Below are positions 7,449 to 16,722 of a stretch of 64,000 nucleotides of DNA, in pieces. The DNA comes from Hyphomonadaceae bacterium (GTDB lineage: Bacteria; Pseudomonadota; Alphaproteobacteria; Caulobacterales; Aquidulcibacteraceae). The stretch lies in contig JAEUMR010000047.1 of NCBI GenBank assembly GCA_016791385.1, positions 124,001-188,000 of the forward strand. Direction: 5' to 3'. The translations under genes were made by a program, and so were the position numbers. A model generated the notes under the pieces. It made no database searches, was not told where the DNA came from, and saw nothing but the letters and a program-made list of their open reading frames with translations. Numbering within the stretch: the stretch's first letter is position 1; the number at the start of each line of letters is the position of its first letter.

Positions 7449-9380
7449 ATGATGCGTTGGGCACTCTTGGCGGCGGCGCTGGCGGCAGTCGGTTCCGCAG
7501 ACATCGCGCATGCACAGAACAAGCCTGGTGAGCAGGGCGCCGAGACGGCAGCCCTGCAGCCAGCAGCACTCCAGGACGAGCGCGTCCCGCAAGAGCAGCT
7601 GCGGCGCACGTCACCGCCGGGCGCGGCGGCCGATCGCACTTACGAAGCGCCAGGCGATGCGCTGCTGCAGGCCGATATCGACTATCTGATCCGTGAAGGG
7701 CGCCGCGAGATCGCGCGCGGGGAAAGCAGCGCGCTTTGGACCGCGCTCGTCTTCGCTGACGACATGGCCTCGAACAATACGCGCGAAGCGCGCGAGACAT
7801 TGCGTGCGGCGCCCGGCGGCATCAACGGCGCGATCGCCGGCATGCTCGAGCCGTTTCTGCTCGCTGCGGAGGGGCATGTCGACCGCGGCGTCGAGCGGGT
7901 CGAAGCAAGCTCCGACAATTTGCCGGCGCCGTTGCCGGAAGTGGCGCGCGGACTAGTGTTCGAAAGCGCCGGCCGGCTCAATGAAGCGGCGGCAGTCTAT
8001 GCGCAGATGGTGGCGACGCTCGACACCACGCCTCCGGGCGATGCTGAGCCGACGACGCCAGAGGAATTCAACCGCGCGCTCAATGCAGCGCGCACCACCA
8101 ATGCTGTCTATCGCGCCGCGCTGGTGGCGCATCGTCTGGGCCGCCGCGATGAGGCGCGCCGTTATTACGAGATCGTCTCCCGCTTTGCGCCACGCTCTGC
8201 CGATGTGATCGCGAACCAGGCGCGGCTCGAAGCGGGCCAGCCTCCATTCGAAGCGCCGCTCGACGCTAAGAGCGCCGTGGGCCGCTGGATGCTGTTTGTG
8301 TCCGAGTATTTGACGCAAACGGAATCGCTCGCGGCCATGATCGCGCAGCGCGAGCCGGAGCCCGGTCTTGCTTCACCTTCCGGGTCAGCGCTGCTGCAGG
8401 TCGGCGTGCTGCTGGCGCCCGATGCGAACGACTGGCGCCTCTATGCGGCGCAGCAGGTGCTGAGCGCCGGCGGCGTCGACGGCGCTCAGCGGATCATCGA
8501 CATGGTGCCGACCGACAGCGTTTTCGCGGCCGACGCCGATATCGTGCGCGCCTCGATCGCCATTGAACGTCACGACGATGCCGCCGCGATCGCCGCCGCC
8601 GAGCGCGCATCGGCCGCCGCGGGCGATCGCTGGTCGATCCTCTCCTCGGTCGGCGATATCTATCGCCGCCTCGGTCATGCGGATCGCGCCATTCCCGCGT
8701 TCGACCGCGCCCTCTCTCTGGTGACCGATCCCAAGGATCGCGCCGATGTGCTCGGCTATCGCGCCTATGCGCGCCGCTTTGCCGGCGACGTCACCGGCGC
8801 AACCGCTGACATGCGCGCTGCATACGAGATCGATCAGAGTGTCGATACACGGCTGCTCTATGTGTCGATCCTGATGGACGATCCGGGCGCGTGGCAGGAC
8901 GGCATCCGCGTTGCGCGGGCGCTGTTCGCCGAGCAACCGGATTCGGTGCTGCGCCTCAACGCTTTGGGCTACGCGCTGATCCAACGGCCGGAAGGGCTGG
9001 AAGAGGGCTACCGCCTGCTGTGGCGCGGCTTCAATAACGGCCAGATGGATTACGCCGTCATCGATAGTCTGGGCTGGGCTTATTACCAGTACGGGCACTT
9101 CGATCAGGCGCGGGCGCTGATCGAGCGCGCGAACGACCTGTCGCGCTCCGATCCGAACTACGAAGTGCTCGATCACTTGGGCGACATCTACTGGCGTCTC
9201 AACCGCCGTGATGATGCGCGCACCGCGTGGCGCCAAGCGCTCGATGCGCGTCCGGACGCGATCCGCCGCCGCAGCCTTGAGCAAAAGCTCGCGCGCGGCA
9301 TGAGCTCGCCCGCGCCACGTCAGCGTGAACTGCCGCAAGTCAGCCTCCCGCAAGGCCCGTCGCAGCGGGAAGAGCTTTGA
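7449..9380 (+). CDS. secreted TPR protein (paralogue of the next gene)
   Basis: A 643-residue protein with a signal peptide (MMRWALLAAALAAVGSADIAHA, cleavage before QNK), then a Gln/Ala-rich linker and TPR-type helical repeats to the end. The C-terminal block DSLGWAYYQYGHFDQA ... DHLGDIYWRLNRRDDA is almost the same as the corresponding block of the following lipoprotein, so the two look like a tandem duplication. A GAGAAAGGA Shine-Dalgarno at 7436-7444 sets the start; the open frame upstream is the antisense-like tail of the ETF-QO gene. Probably a periplasmic scaffold; no enzymatic motif is seen. Its stop overlaps the next start codon (TGATG). Confidence 0.85.
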   Translation: MMRWALLAAALAAVGSADIAHAQNKPGEQGAETAALQPAALQDERVPQEQLRRTSPPGAAADRTYEAPGDALLQADIDYLIREGRREIARGESSALWTALVFADDMASNNTREARETLRAAPGGINGAIAGMLEPFLLAAEGHVDRGVERVEASSDNLPAPLPEVARGLVFESAGRLNEAAAVYAQMVATLDTTPPGDAEPTTPEEFNRALNAARTTNAVYRAALVAHRLGRRDEARRYYEIVSRFAPRSADVIANQARLEAGQPPFEAPLDAKSAVGRWMLFVSEYLTQTESLAAMIAQREPEPGLASPSGSALLQVGVLLAPDANDWRLYAAQQVLSAGGVDGAQRIIDMVPTDSVFAADADIVRASIAIERHDDAAAIAAAERASAAAGDRWSILSSVGDIYRRLGHADRAIPAFDRALSLVTDPKDRADVLGYRAYARRFAGDVTGATADMRAAYEIDQSVDTRLLYVSILMDDPGAWQDGIRVARALFAEQPDSVLRLNALGYALIQRPEGLEEGYRLLWRGFNNGQMDYAVIDSLGWAYYQYGHFDQARALIERANDLSRSDPNYEVLDHLGDIYWRLNRRDDARTAWRQALDARPDAIRRRSLEQKLARGMSSPAPRQRELPQVSLPQGPSQREEL

Positions 9381-11032
9381 TGCGCAGCGCCGCAGCCGCT
9401 CTCGTTGCGGCGCTGTTTCTCACGGCATGCGCAACGCCCATGCCGCCGGCTGACGATTCGCGCGCTTATGCCGATTACCTGATCGGCCGCCTGGCCAATT
9501 CGCGCGACGATTATGAAGCGGCGGCGCAGCGTTATTTCGCGGCGCTCGCACGCGCGCCGCACGACGAAACGCTGCTCAACGGGGCGGTGGTGTCATCACT
9601 GGCGTCGGGTGATGCGGCGGGCGCGCGCCGTGCCGCAGGCATGGCGGCGCGGCGCGGGGCGCCGGCCTACGCGCATCTTGTGCGCGCGAGCGATGCGCTT
9701 GTCGCGCGCCGCTGGCGCAACGCCGACGCTGAGCTCAGCGCCATCGAAGGCGCTGCAGCCGAAGAATTGCTCGGCCGCATCCTGCTGGTATGGACGCGCG
9801 CCGCCGAAGGCCGGCTTGACGAGGTCACGGTCGAACTCGCGCCTTTGAGCGCGATCCGGCCCTATGGCGGTTTGTTTGCCTACCAGCAGGCAATGGCGCT
9901 CGACCTTGCCGGGCGCCAGGAGGAAGCCGTCACAGCCTATGCGCACGCCGAAGAAGGCGGTTTGTGGCTGCCGCCCGCCATCGAGCGCCGCGCAGATTTG
10001 CTTGCGCGCATGGGACGCCGCGAGGAGGCCGAGCGCCTGCTCGATACCGAGACCAACCGCGCCAACCCTTCGCTTGCCGCTTCGCTGCAACGGCTGCGCG
10101 CTGGCGAGCCGGTGTCGAGCGATCCGCTGACGCCTGCGCGCGGCGCAGCGGTTGGCCTCTATGGCCTCTCCGCCATCTATTTGCAGGAGGGCGGCACAAC
10201 CGACGGCTTGGCCGCGCTGCAATTGGCGCTGATGCTTGACCCCCACTATGACGGCGCGCGCATCGCCTTTGCGCAGCAGCAATCGCAACTGGGCCGCTAC
10301 GATATCGCGCGGCGTACGCTGGCCGGCGTTGCACCGGACTCGCCTTATGCTAGCGCTGCACGCGTGACGGACGCTGCTGTGCTGCTCGATAGCGGCGAGG
10401 CCGGCCAAGCGCTCGCATTGGCGCGCGCCAATGCTGAGGGCGGTGATGCGCGCGCGCGCCGGGCGTTGGCCGACATGTACCGTTCGCTCGACCGCCACGC
10501 CGAGGCCGAGCCGATCTATACCGAGCTGTTGCAGGCGGCGCCGAACGATTGGCGGCTGTATTTCGCGCGCGGCGCTGCGCGCGAGCGCTTAGGACGCTTC
10601 GCGGAAGCCGAAACCGACTTGCAGCATGCGCTGGAATTGCGGCCCGATCAGCCCGACGTATTGAACTATCTCGGTTACCTCTGGGTCGATCGCGGCGAGC
10701 GTCTGCAGGAGGGCATGGACCTCATCAGCCGCGCCGCCGAGTTGCGGCCAAGCTCTGGCGCGATCATCGACAGCTTGGGCTGGGCGTATTACCGGATGGG
10801 CGATTATGGCGCGGCGCTCGATCATCTGGAGCGCGCGGTGGAGCTGGAGCCGGCCGATCCCACACTCAACGATCACCTGGGCGATGTGTATTGGCGGCTC
10901 AACCGGCGCATCGAGGCGCGTTTTCAGTGGCAGCGCGCACTGACGCTTGAGCCGGACGATGCAGCCGCCATCCAGGCCAAGCTCGAGCACGGCCTGCCGC
11001 CCGCGCCGCCATCGCGGTCGGCCAATCGATGA
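9380..11032 (+). CDS. TPR lipoprotein
   Basis: A 550-residue protein with a lipoprotein signal peptide (MRSAAAALVAALFLTACA, lipobox LTAC, Cys about residue 17), so it should be anchored in the outer or inner membrane. The remainder is TPR repeats, the clearest being ADMYRSLDRHAEAEPIYTEL, LNYLGYLWVDRGERLQEGMD, DSLGWAYYRMGDYGAALDHL and DHLGDVYWRLNRRIEARFQW in the C-terminal third. It is coupled to both neighbours: its ATG overlaps the stop of the upstream TPR gene, and its stop overlaps the ispE start. The TPR-TPR-ispE arrangement suggests one transcript. Function unknown; similar TPR lipoproteins act in envelope assembly. Confidence 0.87.
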   Translation: MRSAAAALVAALFLTACATPMPPADDSRAYADYLIGRLANSRDDYEAAAQRYFAALARAPHDETLLNGAVVSSLASGDAAGARRAAGMAARRGAPAYAHLVRASDALVARRWRNADAELSAIEGAAAEELLGRILLVWTRAAEGRLDEVTVELAPLSAIRPYGGLFAYQQAMALDLAGRQEEAVTAYAHAEEGGLWLPPAIERRADLLARMGRREEAERLLDTETNRANPSLAASLQRLRAGEPVSSDPLTPARGAAVGLYGLSAIYLQEGGTTDGLAALQLALMLDPHYDGARIAFAQQQSQLGRYDIARRTLAGVAPDSPYASAARVTDAAVLLDSGEAGQALALARANAEGGDARARRALADMYRSLDRHAEAEPIYTELLQAAPNDWRLYFARGAARERLGRFAEAETDLQHALELRPDQPDVLNYLGYLWVDRGERLQEGMDLISRAAELRPSSGAIIDSLGWAYYRMGDYGAALDHLERAVELEPADPTLNDHLGDVYWRLNRRIEARFQWQRALTLEPDDAAAIQAKLEHGLPPAPPSRSANR

Positions 11033-11898
11033 GCGTGCGCGTTTTCGCGCCCGCCAAGATCAATCTGACGCTGCGCGTTGGCCGCCCGCGCGCCGATGGC
11101 TTGCATCCGCTGCAAAGCGTCGTCGCGTTCGCCGCTGACGCGGGCGATTACGTCGAGGCCACACCTGCTGAGCATCTGTCGCTGCGGATTACCGGCACGT
11201 TCGCCGAAGGTCTTGCGGCAGACGAAAGCAATCTGGTGCTGCGCGCGGCGCGCACCTTAGCGGACGCGGCTGGAAAACCGGCAAAGGCGGCGATTACGCT
11301 GGAGAAAAATCTGCCGGTGGCGTCCGGGATCGGCGGTGGCTCAGCCGACGCCGCTGCAACGCTGCAAGCGCTCAATCAAGTGTGGGGCATTGGCTGGAGT
11401 GCGCCGCAACTTGCCGCGCTCGGCGCGCAATTGGGCGCTGACGTACCGGTGTTCTTTTCCTCGCAGCGCGCAGCGCTGATGACGGGGATTGGCGAAATCT
11501 GCGAGCCGTTCGAGGCGCCGGAGTTCGATGCGGTCTTGGTCAATCCGCTCACGCACTTGCCGACGCCAGAGGTTTACCGCCGTTTCGATCAGATGCAGCT
11601 CGGCAGCGTGCTTGCCGGGGTTGAGCGCAACTGGACGACAAGAGAGGCTGCGCTGAACGCGATCGCCGCCGCCGGCAACGATCTGTTTGCCCCCGCGCGC
11701 GTGCTGGCGCCTGTGCTGGATGAGATGGCGTCCTTGCTGCGCGCTCGGCCACAGGTGCAATACGTTGGACTCTCCGGCAGCGGCGCAACGATGTTTGGAC
11801 TCTGCAACGATCGCGCCGGCGCCGAATCGGCCGCTAACGAAATGAAACGCCTGCGCCCCGCTTGGTGGGTGCAGCCCGCGCGCCTGGGCGGCGCTTGA
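11029..11898 (+). CDS. ispE: 4-diphosphocytidyl-2-C-methyl-D-erythritol kinase
   Basis: Phosphorylates CDP-ME on the 2-hydroxyl in the non-mevalonate isoprenoid pathway. The 289-residue GHMP kinase has the N-terminal APAKINLTLRVGRPRADGLH signature, the ATP-binding glycine loop LPVASGIGGGSADAAATL (about residues 89-106) and the C-terminal GLSGSGATMFGL motif. Length is normal. It starts with ATGA overlap on the TPR lipoprotein gene. Isoprenoid use continues nearby with a polyprenyl-phosphate sugar phosphotransferase and a polyprenyl diphosphate synthase. Confidence 0.95.
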   Translation: MSVRVFAPAKINLTLRVGRPRADGLHPLQSVVAFAADAGDYVEATPAEHLSLRITGTFAEGLAADESNLVLRAARTLADAAGKPAKAAITLEKNLPVASGIGGGSADAAATLQALNQVWGIGWSAPQLAALGAQLGADVPVFFSSQRAALMTGIGEICEPFEAPEFDAVLVNPLTHLPTPEVYRRFDQMQLGSVLAGVERNWTTREAALNAIAAAGNDLFAPARVLAPVLDEMASLLRARPQVQYVGLSGSGATMFGLCNDRAGAESAANEMKRLRPAWWVQPARLGGA

Positions 11899-11943
11899 CC
11901 CACGCACGCCGCGCGCGTAGCGGAAGCCTGGGCGAGGTGGCAT

Positions 11944-13005
11944 GTGATCCCTGCTTTGTTGGGCGGAGCTGCGGTCGCGGCGTTGATCAGCGCAGGCGTA
12001 TGCCGCGTGCAAATGATCAAAGGCCCGCTCGACGCCGCCGATGAGGAGCACAAGACTCACGAGCGCGCCACGCCGACCAGCGGCGGCATCGGCATCGCTG
12101 CCGGCTATGCGATCGCGCTCACCATGCTGGCGCGCATCCCCGCGCTCGCTCTGCTGGACCGGCAAGCCTCGGCGCTGGTGTCGCTGCTCTCCATTTTCAC
12201 CTTTGTGTTCCTGCTGATCGGCTTCATCGACGACACCCGCCGCCTCGGCCCGCGGTTCAAGCTGCTGCTGTTCACGGCGCTGGCGATCGGATCGGCGATT
12301 ACGATGGGCATCGTCGACACGCTGCCGCTGGGCGGCGGGCAGATGATCAAGCTCGGCCTTTCGATTGGCTTGTTCGGCACCGCGCTTTGGGTGTTCACGC
12401 TGGTGAATTGCGTGAACTTCATGGACGGCGCGAACGGGCTCTCGCTCGGCTCGATGCTGTTCGGCCTGCTGACGCTCGGCGCCATCGGCGTCGCCGAAGG
12501 CTCAACCGCAGCGGCGGGACTGGGCTTCTGCACGGCGGGCGCAATCGTCGGCTTTCTGTTCTGGAACTTTCCGCGCGGCGCCATCTTCGCAGGTGATGCA
12601 GGGGCGTTGTTCACCGGCTCGGTGGCGGCCTTGACTTCGCTCATCTTGATCGCGCGCTTCGACCTCTCGCCGTTCATTCCGCCCTTGCTGTTCCTGCCGC
12701 TGCTCGCCGACGCGCTGTTGACGCTGGCGTGGCGGGTTTCGCGCCGCCAGCCGCTATTGGTCGGCCACCAGGAACACGCCTATCAGATCGCCATCCGCGC
12801 CGGTTTGCCCGCCTTGCAGGTGACGCTGATCTACTGGGCGCTGATGGCGGTGCTAGGGCTGCTGGGCTTTTATCTGTCGCGCCTGCATGACAGCAGCGCG
12901 CCGTGGATCGTCTTCAGCCTGATCGCACTCGCGTTCCTCGCCGGTTACGTGGCCGTACGCCGCTTCGCTAAGGCGCGCGGTTACGATGAAGCGGCTGTTG
13001 CGTGA
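11944..13005 (+). CDS. MraY/WecA family undecaprenyl-phosphate sugar-1-phosphate transferase
   Basis: An integral membrane enzyme (353 residues, about ten hydrophobic segments) that transfers a sugar-1-phosphate from a UDP-sugar to undecaprenyl phosphate, the first step of building a lipid-linked glycan. Family motifs are ATPTSGGIGI near residue 40, the metal-binding Asp pair in FIDDTRRLGPRFK near 97, NCVNFMDGANGLSLG near 155, AGDAGALFTGS near 218 and VGHQEHAYQ near 275. WecA-like rather than MraY because no murein genes surround it. It begins at GTG 11944 after a GAGGTGG ribosome site. It ends 1 bp before the convergent prenyl synthase gene. Confidence 0.88.
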   Translation: MIPALLGGAAVAALISAGVCRVQMIKGPLDAADEEHKTHERATPTSGGIGIAAGYAIALTMLARIPALALLDRQASALVSLLSIFTFVFLLIGFIDDTRRLGPRFKLLLFTALAIGSAITMGIVDTLPLGGGQMIKLGLSIGLFGTALWVFTLVNCVNFMDGANGLSLGSMLFGLLTLGAIGVAEGSTAAAGLGFCTAGAIVGFLFWNFPRGAIFAGDAGALFTGSVAALTSLILIARFDLSPFIPPLLFLPLLADALLTLAWRVSRRQPLLVGHQEHAYQIAIRAGLPALQVTLIYWALMAVLGLLGFYLSRLHDSSAPWIVFSLIALAFLAGYVAVRRFAKARGYDEAAVA

Positions 13006-13006
13006 G

Positions 13007-14044
13007 CTAGTAGGCGCGTTCGACAACGAATTCCGGCAGCGCTTCGAGCGCTTCACGATAGGCATTGGCCGGCAGCGTCAGCAGCGCGGCGCTGGCATTG
13101 GCCGCGTGTGCGCGCGCCGCGTCCAGCGTTTTGGCTATGGCGTTGTGGCGCTTCAGTAGCGCCACGGCGCGATGGAAGTCGTCTTCGCTGCGTTCGCCGC
13201 CCATGGCGCGGCGCCAGAAAGTGCGCTCGGCATCGTCGCCCGCTTCGCGCGCGAACACGACCGGCAGCGTCACCTTGCCTTCGCGGAAGTCGTCGCCTGC
13301 GTTCTTGCCCATGGTGGCGGTGAGGCCGCCATAATCGAGCGCGTCGTCGACAAGCTGGAAGGCAAGGCCCAGTTCGCGGCCGAAGGTTTCGAGCGCGCTC
13401 GCTTCCGCGCCCGGCCGGCCGGCCGCCACGGCGCCGGCCTTCGCCGCCGCCGCGAACAGCGCCGCGGTCTTGGCGGCGATGATTTGCATGTAGCGCTCGC
13501 GCGTGGTGTCGGCGTCGTTCGCCGCGGCGAGCTGCATCACTTCGCCTTCGGCGATGACGCTGGCGGCGCGGGCGAGAATGTCGAGCACTTGAATGTCGCC
13601 GGTCTCTACCATCAGATTGAACGAGCGCGCGAACAGGAAGTCGCCCACCAACACGCTGGCCGAATTGCCCCACACCACGTTGGCGCTCTTCTTGCCGCGC
13701 CGCATCGAGGAGACATCGACGACATCGTCGTGCAGCAGCGTGGCGGAATGGATGAACTCGACCGCGGCCGCGAGCTTGCGCGGGCCATCGCCGCCCCCGC
13801 CCAACAGGCGCGCCGCGGCGAGGGTAATGAGCGGGCGGATACGTTTGCCGCCCGCGTCGATCAGGTGCGCGGCCAGGTTCGGGATCACCCCGACTGGGCT
13901 GGTCATATACTGGTGGATGATGGCGTCGACGGCGGTCAGGTCTTCAGCCAATAGCAGGGCCAGCCGGTCCACCGCATGCGGCGCACCCGGCGCGTGCTTG
14001 GCTGGTCCAACCGCCGGTCCCAAAGGGCCTCCGCTTGCCTTCAT
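13007..14044 (-). CDS. ispB: polyprenyl (octaprenyl/decaprenyl-type) diphosphate synthase
   Basis: Makes the long isoprenoid side chain of ubiquinone by adding isopentenyl diphosphate units. The 345-residue protein carries GGKRIRPLITLAAARLL (about 67-83), the first Asp-rich motif LLHDDVVD (about 104-111), LVGDFLFARSFNLM, and the second Asp-rich motif FQLVDDALDYGG. The N-terminal ~25 residues are a nonconserved extension; a later start is possible. Chain length cannot be fixed from sequence, so the gene symbol is by family. It is divergent from the methyltransferase gene with 83 bp between starts. Confidence 0.9.
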   Translation of the reverse strand: MKASGGPLGPAVGPAKHAPGAPHAVDRLALLLAEDLTAVDAIIHQYMTSPVGVIPNLAAHLIDAGGKRIRPLITLAAARLLGGGGDGPRKLAAAVEFIHSATLLHDDVVDVSSMRRGKKSANVVWGNSASVLVGDFLFARSFNLMVETGDIQVLDILARAASVIAEGEVMQLAAANDADTTRERYMQIIAAKTAALFAAAAKAGAVAAGRPGAEASALETFGRELGLAFQLVDDALDYGGLTATMGKNAGDDFREGKVTLPVVFAREAGDDAERTFWRRAMGGERSEDDFHRAVALLKRHNAIAKTLDAARAHAANASAALLTLPANAYREALEALPEFVVERAY

Positions 14045-14127
14045 CTTGCGGCGAAACGATGCTCAGGCGCGCGCGGCGGGTCAAGCTCGGTTCCTCCGGT
14101 CGCGCTTAAGGGTCGCATCCTTTCTTT

Positions 14128-14865
14128 ATGGAACAAGAACTTACCGAAGACACGCTGCTGGGCGGACGCCTTCGCATCCGCCAGCCAAAGCACGGCTATC
14201 GCGTCAACGTCGATACTCTGCTCCTTGCCGCCGCCGTCGAGGCCATGCCCGGCTCGCGTTTGCTCGAGGCCGGATGCGGCGTCGGCGCAGCTTTGCTTGC
14301 GGTGGCGGCACGCACTGAGAACGCATCGTTCGTCGGAGTCGAACGCGATGCGAACATGGCTGCAATCGCACGCGAAAATCTCGCCATGAACGGGATGTCC
14401 ACAAGAGCGGAAATCGTGACAGGCGATGTGCTTGGACGCGACGCGAATCATCCACCTTTCGACGGCGTTTTCTGCAATCCGCCGTTTGATGCGGAAGGCG
14501 ATGGCCGGGCGCCGTCGCAGGCGCGGCGCCATGCGTACATTACAGAACAGACAATAGAGCGATGGGTGATCGCACTCGCTGACCGTCTGAAAGGCGGCGC
14601 GGCGCTGACGCTGATCCATCGGGCGCACAAATTGCCGGAGATTCTTGCCGCGCTTGAAGGCCGGCTGGGCGGGGTGCAGGTGCTGCCGGTGCGCCCATCC
14701 GCCGATGCGCCTGCCAAACGTGTGCTTGTGCAGGCGCGAAAGGGTTCGCGCGCGCCGCTGAAGCTGCTCAGGGGGCTCGATCTGCATGACGCATCGGGCG
14801 CCAAGTACACCCCCGAGGCCGAGGCTTTGCTGCGGGGTGATCAAGTCCTGACCTGGGCAGATTGA
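14128..14865 (+). CDS. TrmN6-like tRNA (adenine-N6) methyltransferase
   Basis: A 245-residue Rossmann methyltransferase. It has the N-terminal LGGRLRIRQPKHGYRVNVDT segment typical of YfiC/TrmN6 proteins, SAM motif I LLEAGCGVGAALLAVA (about residues 47-62), an acidic motif II GVERD, and the catalytic CNPPFDAEG tetrapeptide (NPPF) for amino-group methylation. In E. coli the family methylates A37 of tRNA-Val; that substrate is an inference here. It reads towards the glycine riboswitch, whose aptamers begin about 80 bp after the stop. Confidence 0.85.
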   Translation: MEQELTEDTLLGGRLRIRQPKHGYRVNVDTLLLAAAVEAMPGSRLLEAGCGVGAALLAVAARTENASFVGVERDANMAAIARENLAMNGMSTRAEIVTGDVLGRDANHPPFDGVFCNPPFDAEGDGRAPSQARRHAYITEQTIERWVIALADRLKGGAALTLIHRAHKLPEILAALEGRLGGVQVLPVRPSADAPAKRVLVQARKGSRAPLKLLRGLDLHDASGAKYTPEAEALLRGDQVLTWAD

Positions 14866-14944
14866 CTCTGGCGGGCCGCCCGACCAGTTTCCGCCGCAAC
14901 GGAGCGCCCCGACGCGAGTCGGCGCCCCTCCGGCCAGACAAGCG

Positions 14945-15130
14945 AACCCCGTGGGAGAGAGCGGCCAAAGATGCCGCCCCCGAAGGAGCAACCGCCCCGG
15001 AAACTCTCAGGGAACCGGACCGCGGGGGGATGAACACGCTGGAAAGCGCGGCTCAAGGGTAGAGCCGCCGCCGACGGAGTAAGCGGGCGCTTGGGTCCCG
15101 TGAATCTCTCAGGCGCCAGGACAGCGGGGG
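14945..15130 (+). ncRNA. tandem glycine riboswitch
   Basis: Two glycine aptamers in a row upstream of gcvT. Aptamer 1 has GGGAGAG (14953-14959), the core CCGAAGGAGCAA (14980-14991) and CTCTCAGG (15004-15011), closed by a CCCCG/CGGGG P1 stem ending near 15027. Aptamer 2 has GGAAAG (15041-15046), CCGACGGAGTAAG (15071-15083) and ATCTCTCAGGCGCCAGGACAG (read 15104-15124), closed by CGCTG (15037-15041) with CAGCG (15122-15126). The linker between them is about 9 nt. In this class glycine binding turns the gcv operon on. It fills the 307-bp gap between the methyltransferase and gcvT genes. Confidence 0.93.
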
Positions 15131-15132
15131 TC

Positions 15133-15150
15133 GCATGCCATGAGGCATGC
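15133..15150 (+). promoter_or_regulatory. hairpin between riboswitch and gcvT, possible expression platform
   Basis: A perfect 7-bp inverted repeat, GCATGCC and GGCATGC, around an ATGA loop lies directly behind aptamer 2 and 22 bp before the chosen gcvT start. No T-run follows, so it is not a normal intrinsic terminator. The loop contains an ATG in the gcvT frame. It could take part in switching, but no alternative pairing was worked out. Confidence 0.4.
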
Positions 15151-15172
15151 GCCGCGCATCCTGGGACACGTT

Positions 15173-16336
15173 ATGGCCGATACCGAACCGAAAAAGCTGC
15201 CGCTCGACGCGCTCTGGCGCGCGCGCACCTCCAAGTTCGGCGACTTCGCCGGCTACGACATGCCGCTGCAATTCGAAGGGCTCATTCCCGAGCACAATTG
15301 GACGCGCGCGCATGCGGGGCTGTTCGACGTCAGCCACATGGGTCCGTCCTTCTTCGCGCTGCCGAAGGGACACGGGCTGGAAGGCGATGACGCCCACAAG
15401 AAGGTGGCGGCGCTGATCGAGCGCCTCGTGCCTGCGGACATTCAGGGCCTTAAGCCGGGCCAAGTCCGCTACACCATGATCACCAACGATGATGGCGGCG
15501 TGCTCGACGATCTGATGATCGCGCGCCCCGCCGAACCCGCCGCGGCAGGCGATCTCTACATCGTCGTCAATGCGGGCTGTAAGCACCAGGATTGGGCGCT
15601 GATCGAAGCCGCGACCAAGGGCGAAGCCAATCTCGTGCGTGCCGATGATCGCTGCCTGCTCGCGCTGCAAGGGCCGACTGCGCACCAAGCCGCCGCCGCC
15701 GTGATTGATCCAGCGCTCGCTGAGATGAGCTTCATGACGGTGAAGCGCTTTGACGCTTTCGGCCGCATCACCGTGACGCGCTCGGGCTATACGGGTGAAG
15801 ACGGCTACGAAATCCTGGTGCGCGCCGAACACGCCGCCGATCTCGCCAGCGCGCTGCTCGCACATCCGGAGGTGAAGCCGATCGGCCTCGGCGCGCGTGA
15901 CTCGCTGCGCTTGGAAGCTGGCCTTTGCCTCTACGGCCACGATCTCGACCCGACCACCTCGCCGATCGAGGCTGATCTGGCCTGGACCATTCAGAAGCGC
16001 CGCCGCGAGGCGAAGGATTTTCCCGGCGCCAAGCGTATTCTGCGCGAATACGAACTGGGCGCTACGCGCAAGCGCGTCGGCATCCGCCCGAACGATCGCG
16101 CCCCAGCCCGCGAGGGCGTCGAAATCTACAAGGACGGCAAGCAGATCGGGGTTGTCACCTCCGGCGGCTTCTCGCCGACGCTGAACGGTCCGATCTCGAT
16201 GGGCTATGTCGACGCTGCGCACGCCGAGCCGGGCCATGTCGTCGATCTGATGATCCGCGGCACGCCGCGCGCGGCGACGATCGTGCCGCTGCCGTTCGTT
16301 CCACACCGCTACGTTCGCCAGAAGAAGTCCGCTTAA
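15173..16336 (+). CDS. gcvT: aminomethyltransferase (glycine cleavage T protein)
   Basis: Transfers the methylene group from the aminomethyl-lipoyl arm of GcvH to tetrahydrofolate and releases ammonia. The 387-residue protein starts with [23 protein letters not shown] (read to residue ~30, family-typical HxxxGAkfvpFAGyeMP pattern), has FDVSHMGP, the folate-site Asp in YTGEDGYEI, and [18 protein letters not shown]. The ATG at 15173 is chosen because GGGA (15163-15166) lies 6 bp upstream and conservation starts just after it; an in-frame ATG at 15140 lies in a hairpin loop. First gene of the riboswitch-controlled gcv operon, followed by gcvH after 11 bp. Confidence 0.95.
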   Translation: MADTEPKKLPLDALWRARTSKFGDFAGYDMPLQFEGLIPEHNWTRAHAGLFDVSHMGPSFFALPKGHGLEGDDAHKKVAALIERLVPADIQGLKPGQVRYTMITNDDGGVLDDLMIARPAEPAAAGDLYIVVNAGCKHQDWALIEAATKGEANLVRADDRCLLALQGPTAHQAAAAVIDPALAEMSFMTVKRFDAFGRITVTRSGYTGEDGYEILVRAEHAADLASALLAHPEVKPIGLGARDSLRLEAGLCLYGHDLDPTTSPIEADLAWTIQKRRREAKDFPGAKRILREYELGATRKRVGIRPNDRAPAREGVEIYKDGKQIGVVTSGGFSPTLNGPISMGYVDAAHAEPGHVVDLMIRGTPRAATIVPLPFVPHRYVRQKKSA

Positions 16337-16347
16337 GGGGAAAGCTC

Positions 16348-16722
16348 ATGACCACGCGCTACACCAAGGATCACGAATGGGTTCGCCTTGAGGGCGATGT
16401 CGCCATCGTCGGCATTACGCAATACGCCGCCGAGCAATTGGGCGATGTGGTCTATGCCGAGCTTCCCGACGCCGGCAAAAGCTTCGCCCAGGGCGACGAC
16501 ATGGCCGTCGTCGAAAGCGCCAAGACGGCCTCTGACGTCTATGCGCCGATCTCCGGCGAAGTGGTCGAAGCCAATGGCGAGATCAAGAACGAGAACTGGC
16601 AGATCATCAACGACGCCCCGCAAGCCGGCGGCTGGTTCGTGAAGCTGAAGCCATCGAACAAGGCCGAGATCGACGCGCTGATGGATGAAGCCGCCTATGC
16701 CGATTACGTGAAGGGTCTTTGA
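16348..16722 (+). CDS. gcvH: glycine cleavage system H protein
   Basis: The lipoyl carrier that shuttles the aminomethyl intermediate between P, T and L proteins. The 124-residue sequence begins with [13 protein letters not shown] and has the lipoylation motif [14 protein letters not shown] with the modified Lys at 59. The C-terminal [16 protein letters not shown] segment is typical. A GGGGAAAG ribosome site precedes the ATG. Its stop overlaps the gcvPA start (TGATG). The octanoyl group for its lipoate would come from the LipB encoded at the far end of the window. Confidence 0.97.
   Translation: MTTRYTKDHEWVRLEGDVAIVGITQYAAEQLGDVVYAELPDAGKSFAQGDDMAVVESAKTASDVYAPISGEVVEANGEIKNENWQIINDAPQAGGWFVKLKPSNKAEIDALMDEAAYADYVKGL

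Noticed and set aside
15053-16306. Long minus-strand frame opposite gcvT
   Set aside because: Mirror of the gcvT codons and it would run into the riboswitch; no ribosome site and no recognisable motif.
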